A stretch of DNA of 64,000 nucleotides from NCBI GenBank assembly GCA_021805545.1, contig JAJZFB010000044.1:21311-85310 (forward strand). Reading direction: 5' to 3'. Both the position numbers and the translations under genes were made by a program. Positions 42,862 to 51,796 of the stretch are shown here, piece by piece; position 1 is the first letter of the stretch; the number at the start of each line of letters is the position of its first letter. Source of the DNA: Pseudomonadota bacterium. Its GTDB lineage: Bacteria > Pseudomonadota > Alphaproteobacteria > Acetobacterales > Acetobacteraceae. The notes beneath the pieces were generated by a model. The model made no database searches. It saw nothing but the letters and a program-made list of their open reading frames with translations, and had not been told where the DNA came from.

Positions 42862-45159
42862 TTAATTACGCAAGGGCTTGCCGGTGGTCAGCATCGCTTC
42901 GATGCGCGCCGCCGTACCTTCGTTGCGGATGAGGCGCATGAAGGCGGCGCGTTCCAGCGCCAGAATATCCTTCTCGCTCACCTCGTCGATAATATCGGCC
43001 TTGCCGCCCGAGAGCACATTGGCCAGCTCATTCGCCACCACCATGTCATACGCCGTGGCGATGCCCTTCTTGCGGAAATCAGCCGCCGCGAGGTTCATGG
43101 CCGTGTGGCCGGAGAGGCCGGGCAGTTTGTAGGTGGGCGGCGCGGGCGGTGTGTAGCCATCCACCAGGCGCAGCGCGCGGGCCTTGGCATCGGCCAGCAG
43201 CCGGTCGCGGTTCATGGTTATGCCGTCGGTTGGTTTCAGGAACAGATATTCCTTGGCCTCGGCAGCGGATTTCGAAACCGTTGCGGTGCTGACAATCTCG
43301 AACACCTTGGCTGCCGCCGGCATGGGGCCGCGCGGCATTTTAGGGTTGGCCTGCCAGCGCGCCAGCATTTCTGAACATCCGCCCCAGGCCGGCACCAGCC
43401 CCACGCCACATTCCACCAGCCCGATATAGGCCTCGGCATGGGCTTGCACGGCGGAGCTGTGCAGCAGAATCTCGCACCCGCCGCCCAGTGCCATGCCAAA
43501 CGGTGCGGCCACGGTGGGGAATGGGGCGTATTTCAGCTTTTTGTAAACATCGTGGCCTTGGGCCACGAGTTTCTCAATCTCGCCCCAGGCCGCGATGTTG
43601 GCGGCGAACAGGCCGAGGCCGAGATTGGCACCGGCGGAGAAATTCTGGCCTTCGTTATAGATGACCAGGGCCTTGGGCTTGAGGTCGATGGTCTGGTTGA
43701 GCAGATCGAGATTCTGCGCGTCCAGCGAATTGCTCTTCGAGGTATATTCGAAGCACAGCACGCCATCGCCAATATCCCACACGGCAGCTGAAGCGTTTTT
43801 AAGCACGGGCTTGGCGGTGCGCTTTATGTCTTCCAGCAGCAGCACGCCGGGGGCGCGGGCAACGGCATGGTAGGCGCCATCCTGGCCCAGATATTCCGGG
43901 GTGTTGTTTTGCAGCCGGTAGAATGTTTTGCCCTTGGCGGCGGCAAGCTGAGGCGGCACGGCGAAGCCATCCTTTTGCAGCTTTTCCGCCAGCCAATCCG
44001 CGCCGAGCTGGTCGATCAGCTCAAACGGGCCGAAGCGCCAATTATAGCCGAGCTTCATCGCGGCATCGATGGCGGTGATGTCATCCGCCGCCTCACCCAC
44101 CAGGCTGGCGGCGTAAGATAGTGTCTGGCCCAGCACACGCCAGGCATAGCGCGATGCCTTGCTCTCGCCGCTCAGCAGCTTGCGCAGGTTTTTCTGCCCG
44201 GCTTCGGGAATGTTGGACTTGATGGAGGGGCGGTAATCGCCCGTTGCAAGGCCGATGGATTCCTTGCCCGCTTTGCCTTTGCGGTAGAACCCGCCTTTGC
44301 CTTTGCGGCCAATATAGCCTTCCGCGATCATCTTCTTGATAAGCGGCAAATCGCGGTTGGCGGCGTGGAACGCATCGCTCTTGGGCAAAGTTGCGGCGAG
44401 GCTCGCGTTGATATGCGGCATCAGATCCAGCCCCACCAGGTCGATGAGACCGAACACGCCGGTTTTGGGAATGCCGACGGGCTTGCTCATCACCGCGTCC
44501 GCATCCTCGATGGCAAGGCCCGCGTCCAGCGCCTCGATCACGCCCAGCATGAGCCAGTACACACCCAGGCGGTTGGCGATGAAGCCGGGGGAATCCTGGG
44601 TGCGGACAATGCTCTTGCCGAGATGAATATCGGTGAATTCTTCCACTTTCGCCGCCAGCGCCTTATCCGTCGCCGGGCCGGTGACGATTTCCAGCAGGCG
44701 CATATAGCGCGGCGGGTTGAAGAAATGGGTGATGAGGAAATCGCGCGCGAAGCCCTCGCTCAGCCCTTCCACCAGCTTGGCCAGCGGAATGGTGGAAGTG
44801 TTGGAGGAAATGGCGCAGCCCGGTTTCCGCACGGCATCGATCTTGCGGTACAAATCCTGCTTCAAATCCAGCCGCTCGATAATGGCTTCCACAACCCAGT
44901 CGCATTCGGCCAGCTTGGGCAGATCGTCCTCGATATTGCCAGGCGTGACCAGCCTGGCGGCGGATTTGGACATGAAGGGTGCTGGGTCGGTCTTCAGCAT
45001 TTTCGCGATGGCGCCTTCGGCCAAGGCGTTACGGCTGGAAGCACCTTGCGGCACAATATCCAGCAGCAGCACAGGCGTGCCGGCATTGGCGAATTGCGCG
45101 GCGATGGCCGCACCCATGGTGCCCGCGCCGATAACGGCGGCTTTGCGTATTTCAGCCAT
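42862..45159 (-). CDS. fadB: Fatty-oxidation multifunctional protein (3-hydroxyacyl-CoA dehydrogenase/enoyl-CoA hydratase)
   Basis: This 765-residue protein has the dehydrogenase first: AAVIGAGTMGAAIAAQFANAG (NAD loop), SSNTSTIPLAKLVEGL, HFFNPPRYMRLLEIV. The crotonase domain comes after it, around 470-620, with YNEGQNFSAGANLGLGLFA and APFGMALGGGCEILLHSSA. This HAD-first order is the reverse of E. coli FadB and common in alphaproteobacteria. The start codon overlaps the thiolase stop by one base. It performs hydration and oxidation in beta-oxidation. Confidence 0.93.
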   Translation of the reverse strand: MAEIRKAAVIGAGTMGAAIAAQFANAGTPVLLLDIVPQGASSRNALAEGAIAKMLKTDPAPFMSKSAARLVTPGNIEDDLPKLAECDWVVEAIIERLDLKQDLYRKIDAVRKPGCAISSNTSTIPLAKLVEGLSEGFARDFLITHFFNPPRYMRLLEIVTGPATDKALAAKVEEFTDIHLGKSIVRTQDSPGFIANRLGVYWLMLGVIEALDAGLAIEDADAVMSKPVGIPKTGVFGLIDLVGLDLMPHINASLAATLPKSDAFHAANRDLPLIKKMIAEGYIGRKGKGGFYRKGKAGKESIGLATGDYRPSIKSNIPEAGQKNLRKLLSGESKASRYAWRVLGQTLSYAASLVGEAADDITAIDAAMKLGYNWRFGPFELIDQLGADWLAEKLQKDGFAVPPQLAAAKGKTFYRLQNNTPEYLGQDGAYHAVARAPGVLLLEDIKRTAKPVLKNASAAVWDIGDGVLCFEYTSKSNSLDAQNLDLLNQTIDLKPKALVIYNEGQNFSAGANLGLGLFAANIAAWGEIEKLVAQGHDVYKKLKYAPFPTVAAPFGMALGGGCEILLHSSAVQAHAEAYIGLVECGVGLVPAWGGCSEMLARWQANPKMPRGPMPAAAKVFEIVSTATVSKSAAEAKEYLFLKPTDGITMNRDRLLADAKARALRLVDGYTPPAPPTYKLPGLSGHTAMNLAAADFRKKGIATAYDMVVANELANVLSGGKADIIDEVSEKDILALERAAFMRLIRNEGTAARIEAMLTTGKPLRN

Positions 45160-46295
45160 CACACGCGCTCCAGAATGGTGGCGATGCCCTGGCCGCCGCC
45201 GATGCATTGCGTGGCCAGCGCGTAGCGCTTGCCGGTGCGCTGGAGCAGGCTGGCCGCCTTGCCCACAAGCCGCGCGCCGGTGGCGCCCAGCGGGTGGCCA
45301 AGCGCGATGGCCCCGCCATCAATGTTCAGAACCTCCTCGCGTATGCCCAGCTCTTGCGCGCAGGCTATGGATTGCGAGGCGAAGGCCTCGTTCAGCTCCA
45401 CCACATCTATGGCGCCAATCTCCAGCCCGGCGCGCTGCAACGCCTTGCGCGTGGCGGCCACGGGGCCGATGCCCATAATCTCGGGCGCGCAACCGGCGCT
45501 GGCGGCGCTTACGATGCGGGCGATAGGCTTCAGCCCGTTGGCCTTGGCGTAATCCTCGCTGCACACCAGTACGGCGGTGGCGCCATCGGTGAGTGGAGAA
45601 GACGTGGCGGCGGTCACGCTGCCTGCCGCATCAAACGCAGGCTTCAGCGCGGCCAGGCCCTCGGCGGTGCTGTCCGGGCGCGGGCAGCCATCCACGCTTA
45701 CCTCGCCGCCCTTGGCGTGCACCGGAATGATCTCATCCCTGAAATTGCCGGCGGCAATGGCTGCGGCGGCGCGCTTCTGGCTGCGCAGCGCGAATTCCTC
45801 CTGCGCCTGGCGGGCGATGTTCCATTTTTTGGCCACGTTCTCGGCGGTCTCGCCCATGCCCATATAGGCGCCGGGCACGGTGGCGGCCAGCTTGGGGTTG
45901 GGCAGAATGTTGAAGCCGGTCATCGGCACGCGGCTCATGCTCTCTACCCCGCCCGCGATGAACACATCACCCGCGCCCGTGGCGATATGCCCGGCGGCGA
46001 TATGGATGGCCTGCATGGAGGAGCCGCAGAACTGGTTGACCGTATAGCCCGCGACGGATTGCGGCAGGCCCGCCAGCAGAACCGTGAGGCGGGCAATGTT
46101 GAGGCCCTGCTCAGCCTCGGGGAAGGCGCAGCCCAGAATCAGGGCCTCCAGATCCGCCGCTTTTACACCAGTGCGGGCCACCAGGGCGGCAACCGTGGCG
46201 GCGGCCAGGTCATCGGGCCGGGTATGGGCGAGCGCGCCCTTGCCGGCCAGGGTGAAGGGAGAGCGGACATAACCCGCGATAACGGCTTGCTTCAA
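45159..46295 (-). CDS. fadA: Acetyl-CoA acyltransferase (beta-oxidation thiolase)
   Basis: This 378-residue thiolase has nucleophile Cys in VNQFCGSSMQAIHIAAG, ELNEAFASQS, GHPLGATGARLVGKA and the second Cys in ALATQCIGGGQGIA. It cleaves 3-oxoacyl-CoA in the last step of beta-oxidation. It starts with TTG: GGAGGTCCCC lies just upstream and the TTGA overlaps the MerR stop, so it is translationally coupled. Confidence 0.93.
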   Translation of the reverse strand: MKQAVIAGYVRSPFTLAGKGALAHTRPDDLAAATVAALVARTGVKAADLEALILGCAFPEAEQGLNIARLTVLLAGLPQSVAGYTVNQFCGSSMQAIHIAAGHIATGAGDVFIAGGVESMSRVPMTGFNILPNPKLAATVPGAYMGMGETAENVAKKWNIARQAQEEFALRSQKRAAAAIAAGNFRDEIIPVHAKGGEVSVDGCPRPDSTAEGLAALKPAFDAAGSVTAATSSPLTDGATAVLVCSEDYAKANGLKPIARIVSAASAGCAPEIMGIGPVAATRKALQRAGLEIGAIDVVELNEAFASQSIACAQELGIREEVLNIDGGAIALGHPLGATGARLVGKAASLLQRTGKRYALATQCIGGGQGIATILERV

Positions 46296-46729
46296 GGGGA
46301 CCTCCGGGTTGGTAAGGGTGTGGAAGATGGCGGCACGGCGGCGGCCTTCATGGTTTGCAGCGCGGCCACGGCCTGCCGCTCAATCTCCTGCAGTTCCGCC
46401 AGGGTTTGGGTCAGGGCGGCCTGCTGGTCGGCGAGCTTGTGGATACGGGTTTTGACAGATTTGAGCAGCGCCCTGATCTGCTGCTCATGCGTCGGGTCCA
46501 TATCGTACAGCTCAAGATATTCCTTGATCTCACGGATTGAGAAACCGAGCTTCTTGCCACGCAGGATGAGAATCATGCGAGCACGGTCACGTTGCGAATA
46601 AACGCGCGTATTGCCTGCCCGGCGCGGCGTGATGAGCCCCTGCGCCTCGTAGAAATGAAGCGTGCGCACCGTAACGCCAAGTTCGGCGCCAAGCTGGGTA
46701 ACGGTGAAGAGCTGTTCGTTTTGTGTCAT
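46292..46729 (-). CDS. MerR-family regulator of the beta-oxidation operon
   Basis: This 145-residue protein has a MerR HTH (FTVTQLGAELGVTVRTLHFYEAQGLITPRR), a helical extension and a C-terminal coiled coil (about 85-130). No metal-binding Cys pattern is present, which fits the MerR-type regulators (LiuR-like) found with acyl-CoA catabolic genes. It heads the fadA-fadB-acyl-CoA dehydrogenase operon and overlaps fadA by four bases. The inducer is probably a CoA ester. Confidence 0.88.
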   Translation of the reverse strand: MTQNEQLFTVTQLGAELGVTVRTLHFYEAQGLITPRRAGNTRVYSQRDRARMILILRGKKLGFSIREIKEYLELYDMDPTHEQQIRALLKSVKTRIHKLADQQAALTQTLAELQEIERQAVAALQTMKAAAVPPSSTPLPTRRSP

Positions 46730-46777
46730 CAAATCCGGTTCCTGGGTTGAATGGCGCTGGAAGGCGCTATTTGGGGT

Positions 46778-48109
46778 TCAGAATATCATGACTATACCTG
46801 CTGTTACGGAGTTGTCAGATGCGGTGTAGCGGCCCGCGATGGTGCCGGCCGGTGTAAGCGGCGCGCTGGGGGCGGAATTATTTATGCCGCCGCCGCGCGA
46901 GAAGACGTGGCCATAGGCAAACTCGATCCTCGTGGTGGGCAGAAGCTGGTATTGCGCGCCAAAGCCAAGGTCGTAATGGTCGGCATCGGGAATGCGGGTG
47001 GTGCGGTTGGCGCTGGTCACGGGCGATTCGTCATAGGCAAAACCGGCTTGCAGCATTAATTTATTGGTAAGCTGGTAATTCGTGCCCACGCCGGCAAACC
47101 AGGTATTGCGCCAGTTTTCCGCCAGCACCGTGCCGCCGCTGCTGTTTGGCACTGTAACGTTAAGCGAATGCAGCAGCGACCAATCCGTCCACTGCAAGCT
47201 GCCCATGACGGCCCAGCGCGGGGTAAGCTGGTGGTAGATGCCAAGGCCCAGTGAATCGGGCAGGGTGATACTGGTTGTGGCCTGGCCCTGGCCTTGCTTC
47301 AGCAAGGCCACGGCACCCGGGCTGTACTGGTTATAAATGGCCGGGACGGAAATATATTGCCCGCCCGAAATATTGTGGCGGATGCGCGAGTGGTAATCGA
47401 TGCCGATGCGCGTTGCATCGCTAAATTGGTAGAGGATTCCGAGATTATAGCCAACGCCCATGTTGTTGCCGCGTATTTCGGCGTTGGGGTTCTGGCCGGT
47501 CAGGCTGCTCAGCACCGGTACATTTATGTTTTGTGTAAGACGAGCCTGGAAATAATCGAAATCTGGACCACCGCCGATGGAGAGATGCTGATTAACCTTG
47601 TACGATACGGCGAACCCGACACTTACATCGGTAATGCTGGAAACGAGGCTTTGATAACGCCCCACGAAATCACCCGGGTAGGAGACGCGCTCGCCAAAGG
47701 GCGAGGTAACGGAAAAGCCAAGGCGCCAGTTGGGGCCAAGCGGCATAACGCCGAACACCGCCCCCGTGGCCGCCGGGGCGATGGCATTTCCGCCATCGGT
47801 GCCGCTGACATTGCCGCCCGTCTGCGGGTTGGTGGCGCTGCCGGTAAAGCCGATATGGGGGGCGATCATGCTCACCGCGCTGTCCATCTCGCTCTGGTCC
47901 AGCAGGGCCATGCCGGCCGGGTTGCTCCACACCGTGCTGGCGTCGTAGGCCTTGGCTTCATCGCCGGCAAAAGCGGTGCCCAGCCAGTCCGCCGCACCTT
48001 CACGCAAGCCAAAACCGCTGGCATGGGCCGCGCGGGCCGTAACCAGCACACCGCCCGCAGCCGCCGTGGCCGCGAGGAGATAGGCCCTCAAAGCAACAGA
48101 TTTCCGCAT
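46778..48109 (-). CDS. FadL/TodX-family outer-membrane transport protein
   Basis: This 443-residue outer-membrane protein has a signal peptide ending near RAAHA, then the FadL N-terminal hatch start SGFGLREGAADWLGTAFAG with ASTVWSNPAGMALL. Many alternating beta strands follow, ending in VTAGIVMIF with the C-terminal aromatic. FadL/TodX proteins import fatty acids and other hydrophobic compounds, which fits the catabolic genes around it. The gap to the MerR start is 48 bases. Confidence 0.9.
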   Translation of the reverse strand: MRKSVALRAYLLAATAAAGGVLVTARAAHASGFGLREGAADWLGTAFAGDEAKAYDASTVWSNPAGMALLDQSEMDSAVSMIAPHIGFTGSATNPQTGGNVSGTDGGNAIAPAATGAVFGVMPLGPNWRLGFSVTSPFGERVSYPGDFVGRYQSLVSSITDVSVGFAVSYKVNQHLSIGGGPDFDYFQARLTQNINVPVLSSLTGQNPNAEIRGNNMGVGYNLGILYQFSDATRIGIDYHSRIRHNISGGQYISVPAIYNQYSPGAVALLKQGQGQATTSITLPDSLGLGIYHQLTPRWAVMGSLQWTDWSLLHSLNVTVPNSSGGTVLAENWRNTWFAGVGTNYQLTNKLMLQAGFAYDESPVTSANRTTRIPDADHYDLGFGAQYQLLPTTRIEFAYGHVFSRGGGINNSAPSAPLTPAGTIAGRYTASDNSVTAGIVMIF

Positions 48110-48203
48110 TACCGTTCCTCCTTTATGCTATTTTATGCCGGGGCAGTTCATTCGGGATTAACTTGCGGTCCGGCGGGTTTTTGCTTAGGGTTGTTACCTG
48201 ACG

Positions 48204-48228
48204 TATAGTGTATGTTAAATACCATATA
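48204..48228. promoter_or_regulatory. Candidate operator in the fadL/DUF2147 divergent promoter
   Basis: TATAGTGTAT (48204-48213) and ATACCATATA (48219-48228) form an imperfect inverted repeat with a 5-base spacer in an AT-rich patch. It lies between the divergent FadL-family and DUF2147 genes and just before the latter's ribosome-binding site. The binding regulator is unknown. Confidence 0.35.
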
Positions 48229-48236
48229 GGGATGAA

Positions 48237-48737
48237 ATGCAAGCACCTCCTCTTCACCTGCGTTTTCTGGCGGCGTTTTCTGCCATTGCTTTGTTTTTTC
48301 TGGGCGCTGCCGCCGCGCGGGCGGCCCAGTCCGCGGCGGCCCAGGGCGTAACCGGCTGGTGGATCGACCAGACCGGCAAGGCTGGCATTGTCATCTCGCC
48401 CTGCGGCGGAGAATTATGCGGCAAGATTGAATGGCTGCGCCAGCCGCTTACCGCCGCGGGCACGCCTAAAACCGATATTCACAACCCGGACACCGCCGAC
48501 CGCTCCCGCCTGATATGCGGGTTGACGATGCTGGGCGGGTTTACCGAAGCGCAGAACGGGAGCTGGAAGGGCGGCTGGATATACGACCCCAACAGCGGCA
48601 ACACCTATAAATCTAAAATGCATGTGGGCGCGGACGGCAAGCTGCATGTGCGCGGCTATATAGGCGTGCCGCTGCTTGGCCGTACCGAGGTTATGACACG
48701 CCCGGCCACCCCGCTGCAGGACTGCGCGGCTGGCTGA
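48237..48737 (+). CDS. DUF2147 secreted protein
   Basis: This 166-residue protein has a signal peptide (FLAAFSAIALFFLGAAAARAA) and a DUF2147 domain: VTGWWIDQTGKAGIVISPCGGELCGKIEWL, GGWIYDPNSGNTYKSKM, LHVRGYIGVPLLGRTEVMTR. Such periplasmic lipocalin-like proteins are common beside lipid-related genes, but the role is not known. Its 3' end overlaps the convergent Crp/Fnr gene by 47 bases. Confidence 0.85.
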   Translation: MQAPPLHLRFLAAFSAIALFFLGAAAARAAQSAAAQGVTGWWIDQTGKAGIVISPCGGELCGKIEWLRQPLTAAGTPKTDIHNPDTADRSRLICGLTMLGGFTEAQNGSWKGGWIYDPNSGNTYKSKMHVGADGKLHVRGYIGVPLLGRTEVMTRPATPLQDCAAG

Positions 48738-49422
48738 GCTGGCGCTCGGCCAGCCTTTGCAGGCCGAGCACCGTGATGGAGCCGTAATTCACCCTTATCA
48801 GCCCTTCGCGCTCCAGCGCCTTGAGCTGCCGGTTAAGCGTCTGGCGGGCTGCCGCCAGGCGGTGGCTCAGCTCCTCCTGCGGCATTTCTATAAGAATCCC
48901 CTGCTGCTGGCGCAGGGTTTTGCCGTGGCTGAAAGAGAGCATGTAGAGCGTGCGCAACAGCCGCTCCTTCAGCGGCAGGGCATCGCGGTCGCGCGCCTGG
49001 TAGTAAACGGCTGAGAGGCTGACGCTGAAAAGCTGCAGCAGGCGCCGGGCCAGCACCGGGTGGTGGTCCAGCAGCGCCTCGAACGCGCGTTTGGGGATCA
49101 CGCGCAGCTCCACGGGGGTAATGGCGACAACATCGGCGGCGGAGGGCAAGCCGCTAAAGGCTTCCGGCAGGCCAATCCAGTCATCCTTGGCAAGGGTGGC
49201 GGCCACGGTTTGGCCGCCGCGCCTGTCTTCCACCCGGTATTCCACCTTGCCCGCGCGTAGCTGGTAAAGCTGGTCGCACTGGCACCCCGCGCGCAGCAGC
49301 GCCTCTCCAGCCGCGGCATGGTGTTCATAGCTTATGCTGTCAAAAGCCAGTTGCAACTCGGGCGATAATTCATCAAAAAAATGGGTCGTCTGGTCTATGG
49401 GCACCACAGCGGTTTCTCCCAA
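48691..49422 (-). CDS. Crp/Fnr-family transcriptional regulator
   Basis: This 243-residue protein has an N-terminal cyclic-nucleotide-binding-fold domain (about 20-140) and a C-terminal winged helix with SHRLAAARQTLNRQLKALEREGLIRV. It lacks the N-terminal Cys cluster of Fnr, so it is not an oxygen sensor of that type; a Cys pair (GCQCDQ) lies near residue 48. It is divergent from the Rieske oxygenase and may control it. Confidence 0.88.
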   Translation of the reverse strand: MGETAVVPIDQTTHFFDELSPELQLAFDSISYEHHAAAGEALLRAGCQCDQLYQLRAGKVEYRVEDRRGGQTVAATLAKDDWIGLPEAFSGLPSAADVVAITPVELRVIPKRAFEALLDHHPVLARRLLQLFSVSLSAVYYQARDRDALPLKERLLRTLYMLSFSHGKTLRQQQGILIEMPQEELSHRLAAARQTLNRQLKALEREGLIRVNYGSITVLGLQRLAERQLSQPRSPAAGWPGVS

Positions 49423-49690
49423 CAGTCTTTCTTTGTCTTCTTGTGATACAGACTATGCCAAAACCCGGTTATACTGCAACATGGCAGAACAGGCATCGCG
49501 CCGATGCGATACCGCATGGCAAGTACGTTGACAGGGGTGGAGATAAGGCGTTACCCGAAACGGGACGGCAAAGCTAAGAGGGCGTTCAGGCTTCGCGGCC
49601 AGGTGAAACCCGCCAAGCCCGGCACACCAGGGCCAGCGCCACCAAAGCAAACGCTAAAACCAGTTTAATGACCGGCGAGAGGGACGAAGC

Positions 49691-51112
49691 ATGACGATGA
49701 TGAGCCAGGTGAAGGACGCGCAGGGAAACGCCATTCCGTTCCCCATCACCGACCCCGAGCGCATTCCAACGCAGCGCTATTACGACGAGCAATTCTATAA
49801 GCTGGAGACCGAGCGCCTCTGGCCGCGCGCGTGGCAGATGGCCTGCCGGCTGGAGCAGATCCCCAATGTGGGCGACTGGATCGAATATAAGAATCTTGGC
49901 AAGGCGGTCATCATCATGCGCACCGCGGATGGGGTGAAGGCCTACCATAATGCCTGCCGCCATCGTGGCGTGCCCATTACCGAGGGCAAGCCCCACGGCA
50001 ATTGCGAGCATGACGGCTTTACCTGCCCGTTTCATGGCTGGCGCTGGAACATTAACGGCGAAAACACGTTTGTTTATGGCAAGCAAAAATTCAGCGCGCA
50101 CCAGCTGGAGAAGGCGGATCTCGCGCTGAAGCAGTGCCGGGTGGATGAATGGGGCGGCTGCGCCTTCATCAATTTCGACGATAACGCCCTGCCCCTGCGC
50201 GCGGCGCTTGGCCCCGTGGCGGACCGGCTGGAAGCGCACGGGCTGGCCAATTTGCGCGCCGAATGGTGGTTTGCCACCGAGCTGCCCGCAAACTGGAAGA
50301 TTGCGATGGAGGCCTTCATGGAAGGCTACCATGTGATGAAGACCCACCCGCAGCTTCAGCGCACCCTGCCTGGCCTGTATAACGCGATGTACGCCTATGA
50401 TATGTCCGACACGGGTGGCGTCGGCCTGCAGACCAACCCGAATCTCTCCGCGCGTGACAACGTTAAGGCGCAGGTGAAGCACCTTGAGCTGCTGAGCGAG
50501 GGCATGGCCGGCATGGTGCATGCCAAGGAGATCGAGATCGCCAAGGAGCTGCTGGAGGTCGACCTTCCGGAAGACCCGATGCAGGCGGTGCAGATGTGGT
50601 ATGGCATCTTCCAGGACCAGATTACCAAGAAGCTGCGCGCCAGGGGCGAGCCGGTGCCGGATTTGAACGCGGTTGCCGTGTCCGACCCGGTGCATGCGGT
50701 GGAATTTATTTTCCCGCATTATTTCCTGCTGCCGATGTTCACCTCGATGTCGGCCTACCGCATCCGCCCCACGGGGCCAGAGAGCTGCATTTTCGAGCTA
50801 TGGTCGCTCACCCCTGCCGCCCCCGGCGCGGAGCCGCCCGTGCCGATGGAGCCAACCTGGCTGCCCTATGACAGCGATAAATTCCCGCCCATTCCGCGCC
50901 AGGATTATTCCAACATCCCCATTCAGCAGAAAGGGCTGCATGCGGAAGGCTTCGACTTCATGCGCCTGGCCCAGGATGTGGAAGGGCTTATCAGCAACTA
51001 CCAGCGCATTATCGACGGCTACATGACCGGCGTGGCGCCGGAGACGCTGGCCAAGGCCACGCATCTGCTGGGCGGTAATTTCGACGGCAAGATCCTCGAC
51101 CTGGGCTTTTGA
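49691..51112 (+). CDS. Rieske-type ring-hydroxylating oxygenase, alpha subunit
   Basis: This 473-residue oxygenase has Rieske cluster ligands C89 and H91 (CRHRGVP) and C112 and H115 (CPFHGW), and a mononuclear-iron region with EAFMEGYHVMKTHPQ carrying the two His. It should hydroxylate or demethylate an aromatic or alicyclic ring using reductase-supplied electrons. No small subunit, ferredoxin or reductase is adjacent, so it is probably a single-component-alpha type. GAGAGGGA precedes the ATG, and a strong terminator follows. At 473 residues it is longer than KshA (about 380), so KshA is unlikely. Confidence 0.9.
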   Translation: MTMMSQVKDAQGNAIPFPITDPERIPTQRYYDEQFYKLETERLWPRAWQMACRLEQIPNVGDWIEYKNLGKAVIIMRTADGVKAYHNACRHRGVPITEGKPHGNCEHDGFTCPFHGWRWNINGENTFVYGKQKFSAHQLEKADLALKQCRVDEWGGCAFINFDDNALPLRAALGPVADRLEAHGLANLRAEWWFATELPANWKIAMEAFMEGYHVMKTHPQLQRTLPGLYNAMYAYDMSDTGGVGLQTNPNLSARDNVKAQVKHLELLSEGMAGMVHAKEIEIAKELLEVDLPEDPMQAVQMWYGIFQDQITKKLRARGEPVPDLNAVAVSDPVHAVEFIFPHYFLLPMFTSMSAYRIRPTGPESCIFELWSLTPAAPGAEPPVPMEPTWLPYDSDKFPPIPRQDYSNIPIQQKGLHAEGFDFMRLAQDVEGLISNYQRIIDGYMTGVAPETLAKATHLLGGNFDGKILDLGF

Positions 51113-51150
51113 GCCGCGCCGGGCGCGGTAAGGGCGCCCGTGTAACCAAT

Positions 51151-51183
51151 CCGGCCTTTCCGTAGGGGAGGGCCGGTTTTGTT
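51151..51183 (+). terminator. Rho-independent terminator of the Rieske gene
   Basis: CCGGCC (51151-51156) pairs with GGCCGG (51171-51176), extended inside by TCC/GGA, and TTTTGTTTG follows. Confidence 0.75.
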
Positions 51184-51388
51184 TGTGCGCCGCCAGCCCC
51201 AGATTGCCCAGGCAATGATGGCGGACGCCTTTAGGGCACGGCGCGGTGAATCTGCCCTGTGATTCATGATAAAAAGTCAATGTGATGCTAAGTTGCATCT
51301 TGCCGCGCCAGGCGTAGGCTCGCGCCGGCATGGGGAAGCCCCGTGCGCATCTCACCGCAATGCCTTAATCATGATGCAAGAGGCAATT

Positions 51389-51601
51389 ATGGAACAATTC
51401 AGCAGTAACGCGCATGCCCGTATGCGTGAGCGGGCCTACACAATATGGGAAGAAGCGGGCGCTGATGCCAGCGCGGTTTACGGCATGTGGCACAGGTTGC
51501 GCCCCATTTTGTACCGGGACCTTCCGGCACACACGCCCACGGCCAAAAGCATGGCCATGGCCGCCGAGGCCAAGCCGCTTCCGGGCAAACGCCATGGCTG
51601 A
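51389..51601 (+). CDS. Small DUF2934-like protein
   Basis: This 70-residue protein has a core HARMRERAYTIWEEAGADAS that resembles the DUF2934 helix pattern (RIRERAYxLWE). The start at 51389 has AAGAGG five bases upstream; a longer frame from 51266 has no support. Function unknown; DUF2934 proteins are small, basic and common in soil and acidophile alphaproteobacteria. The ~195 bases after it hold no gene I can see. Confidence 0.6.
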   Translation: MEQFSSNAHARMRERAYTIWEEAGADASAVYGMWHRLRPILYRDLPAHTPTAKSMAMAAEAKPLPGKRHG

Positions 51602-51796
51602 GCCAGGGCAGCTTCACCCCCTGGCCTGAGGCTGGCGGGACCGCGGCTTGCGCCATGCGGGCGGCCCTCCATCACGCAGAACGCGGCATGCGCGCCGCGC
51701 CGCTAAGCCCGTCCGTCCCGCCGTCTGCAAAACAAGATTTTCAAACTGAGACACTACCCATCCTTTATGCCCGTTGGTATTAAACGTTCGCGGTAT

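Noticed and set aside
49430..49480. TTGTGATACAG as a Crp/Fnr binding site before the Rieske gene
   Set aside because: Only one half-site is recognisable; the opposite half does not match.
49691..51112. Rieske oxygenase as KshA (3-ketosteroid 9-alpha-hydroxylase)
   Set aside because: It is ~90 residues longer than KshA and no KshB-like reductase is nearby; only a general ring-hydroxylating oxygenase call is justified.
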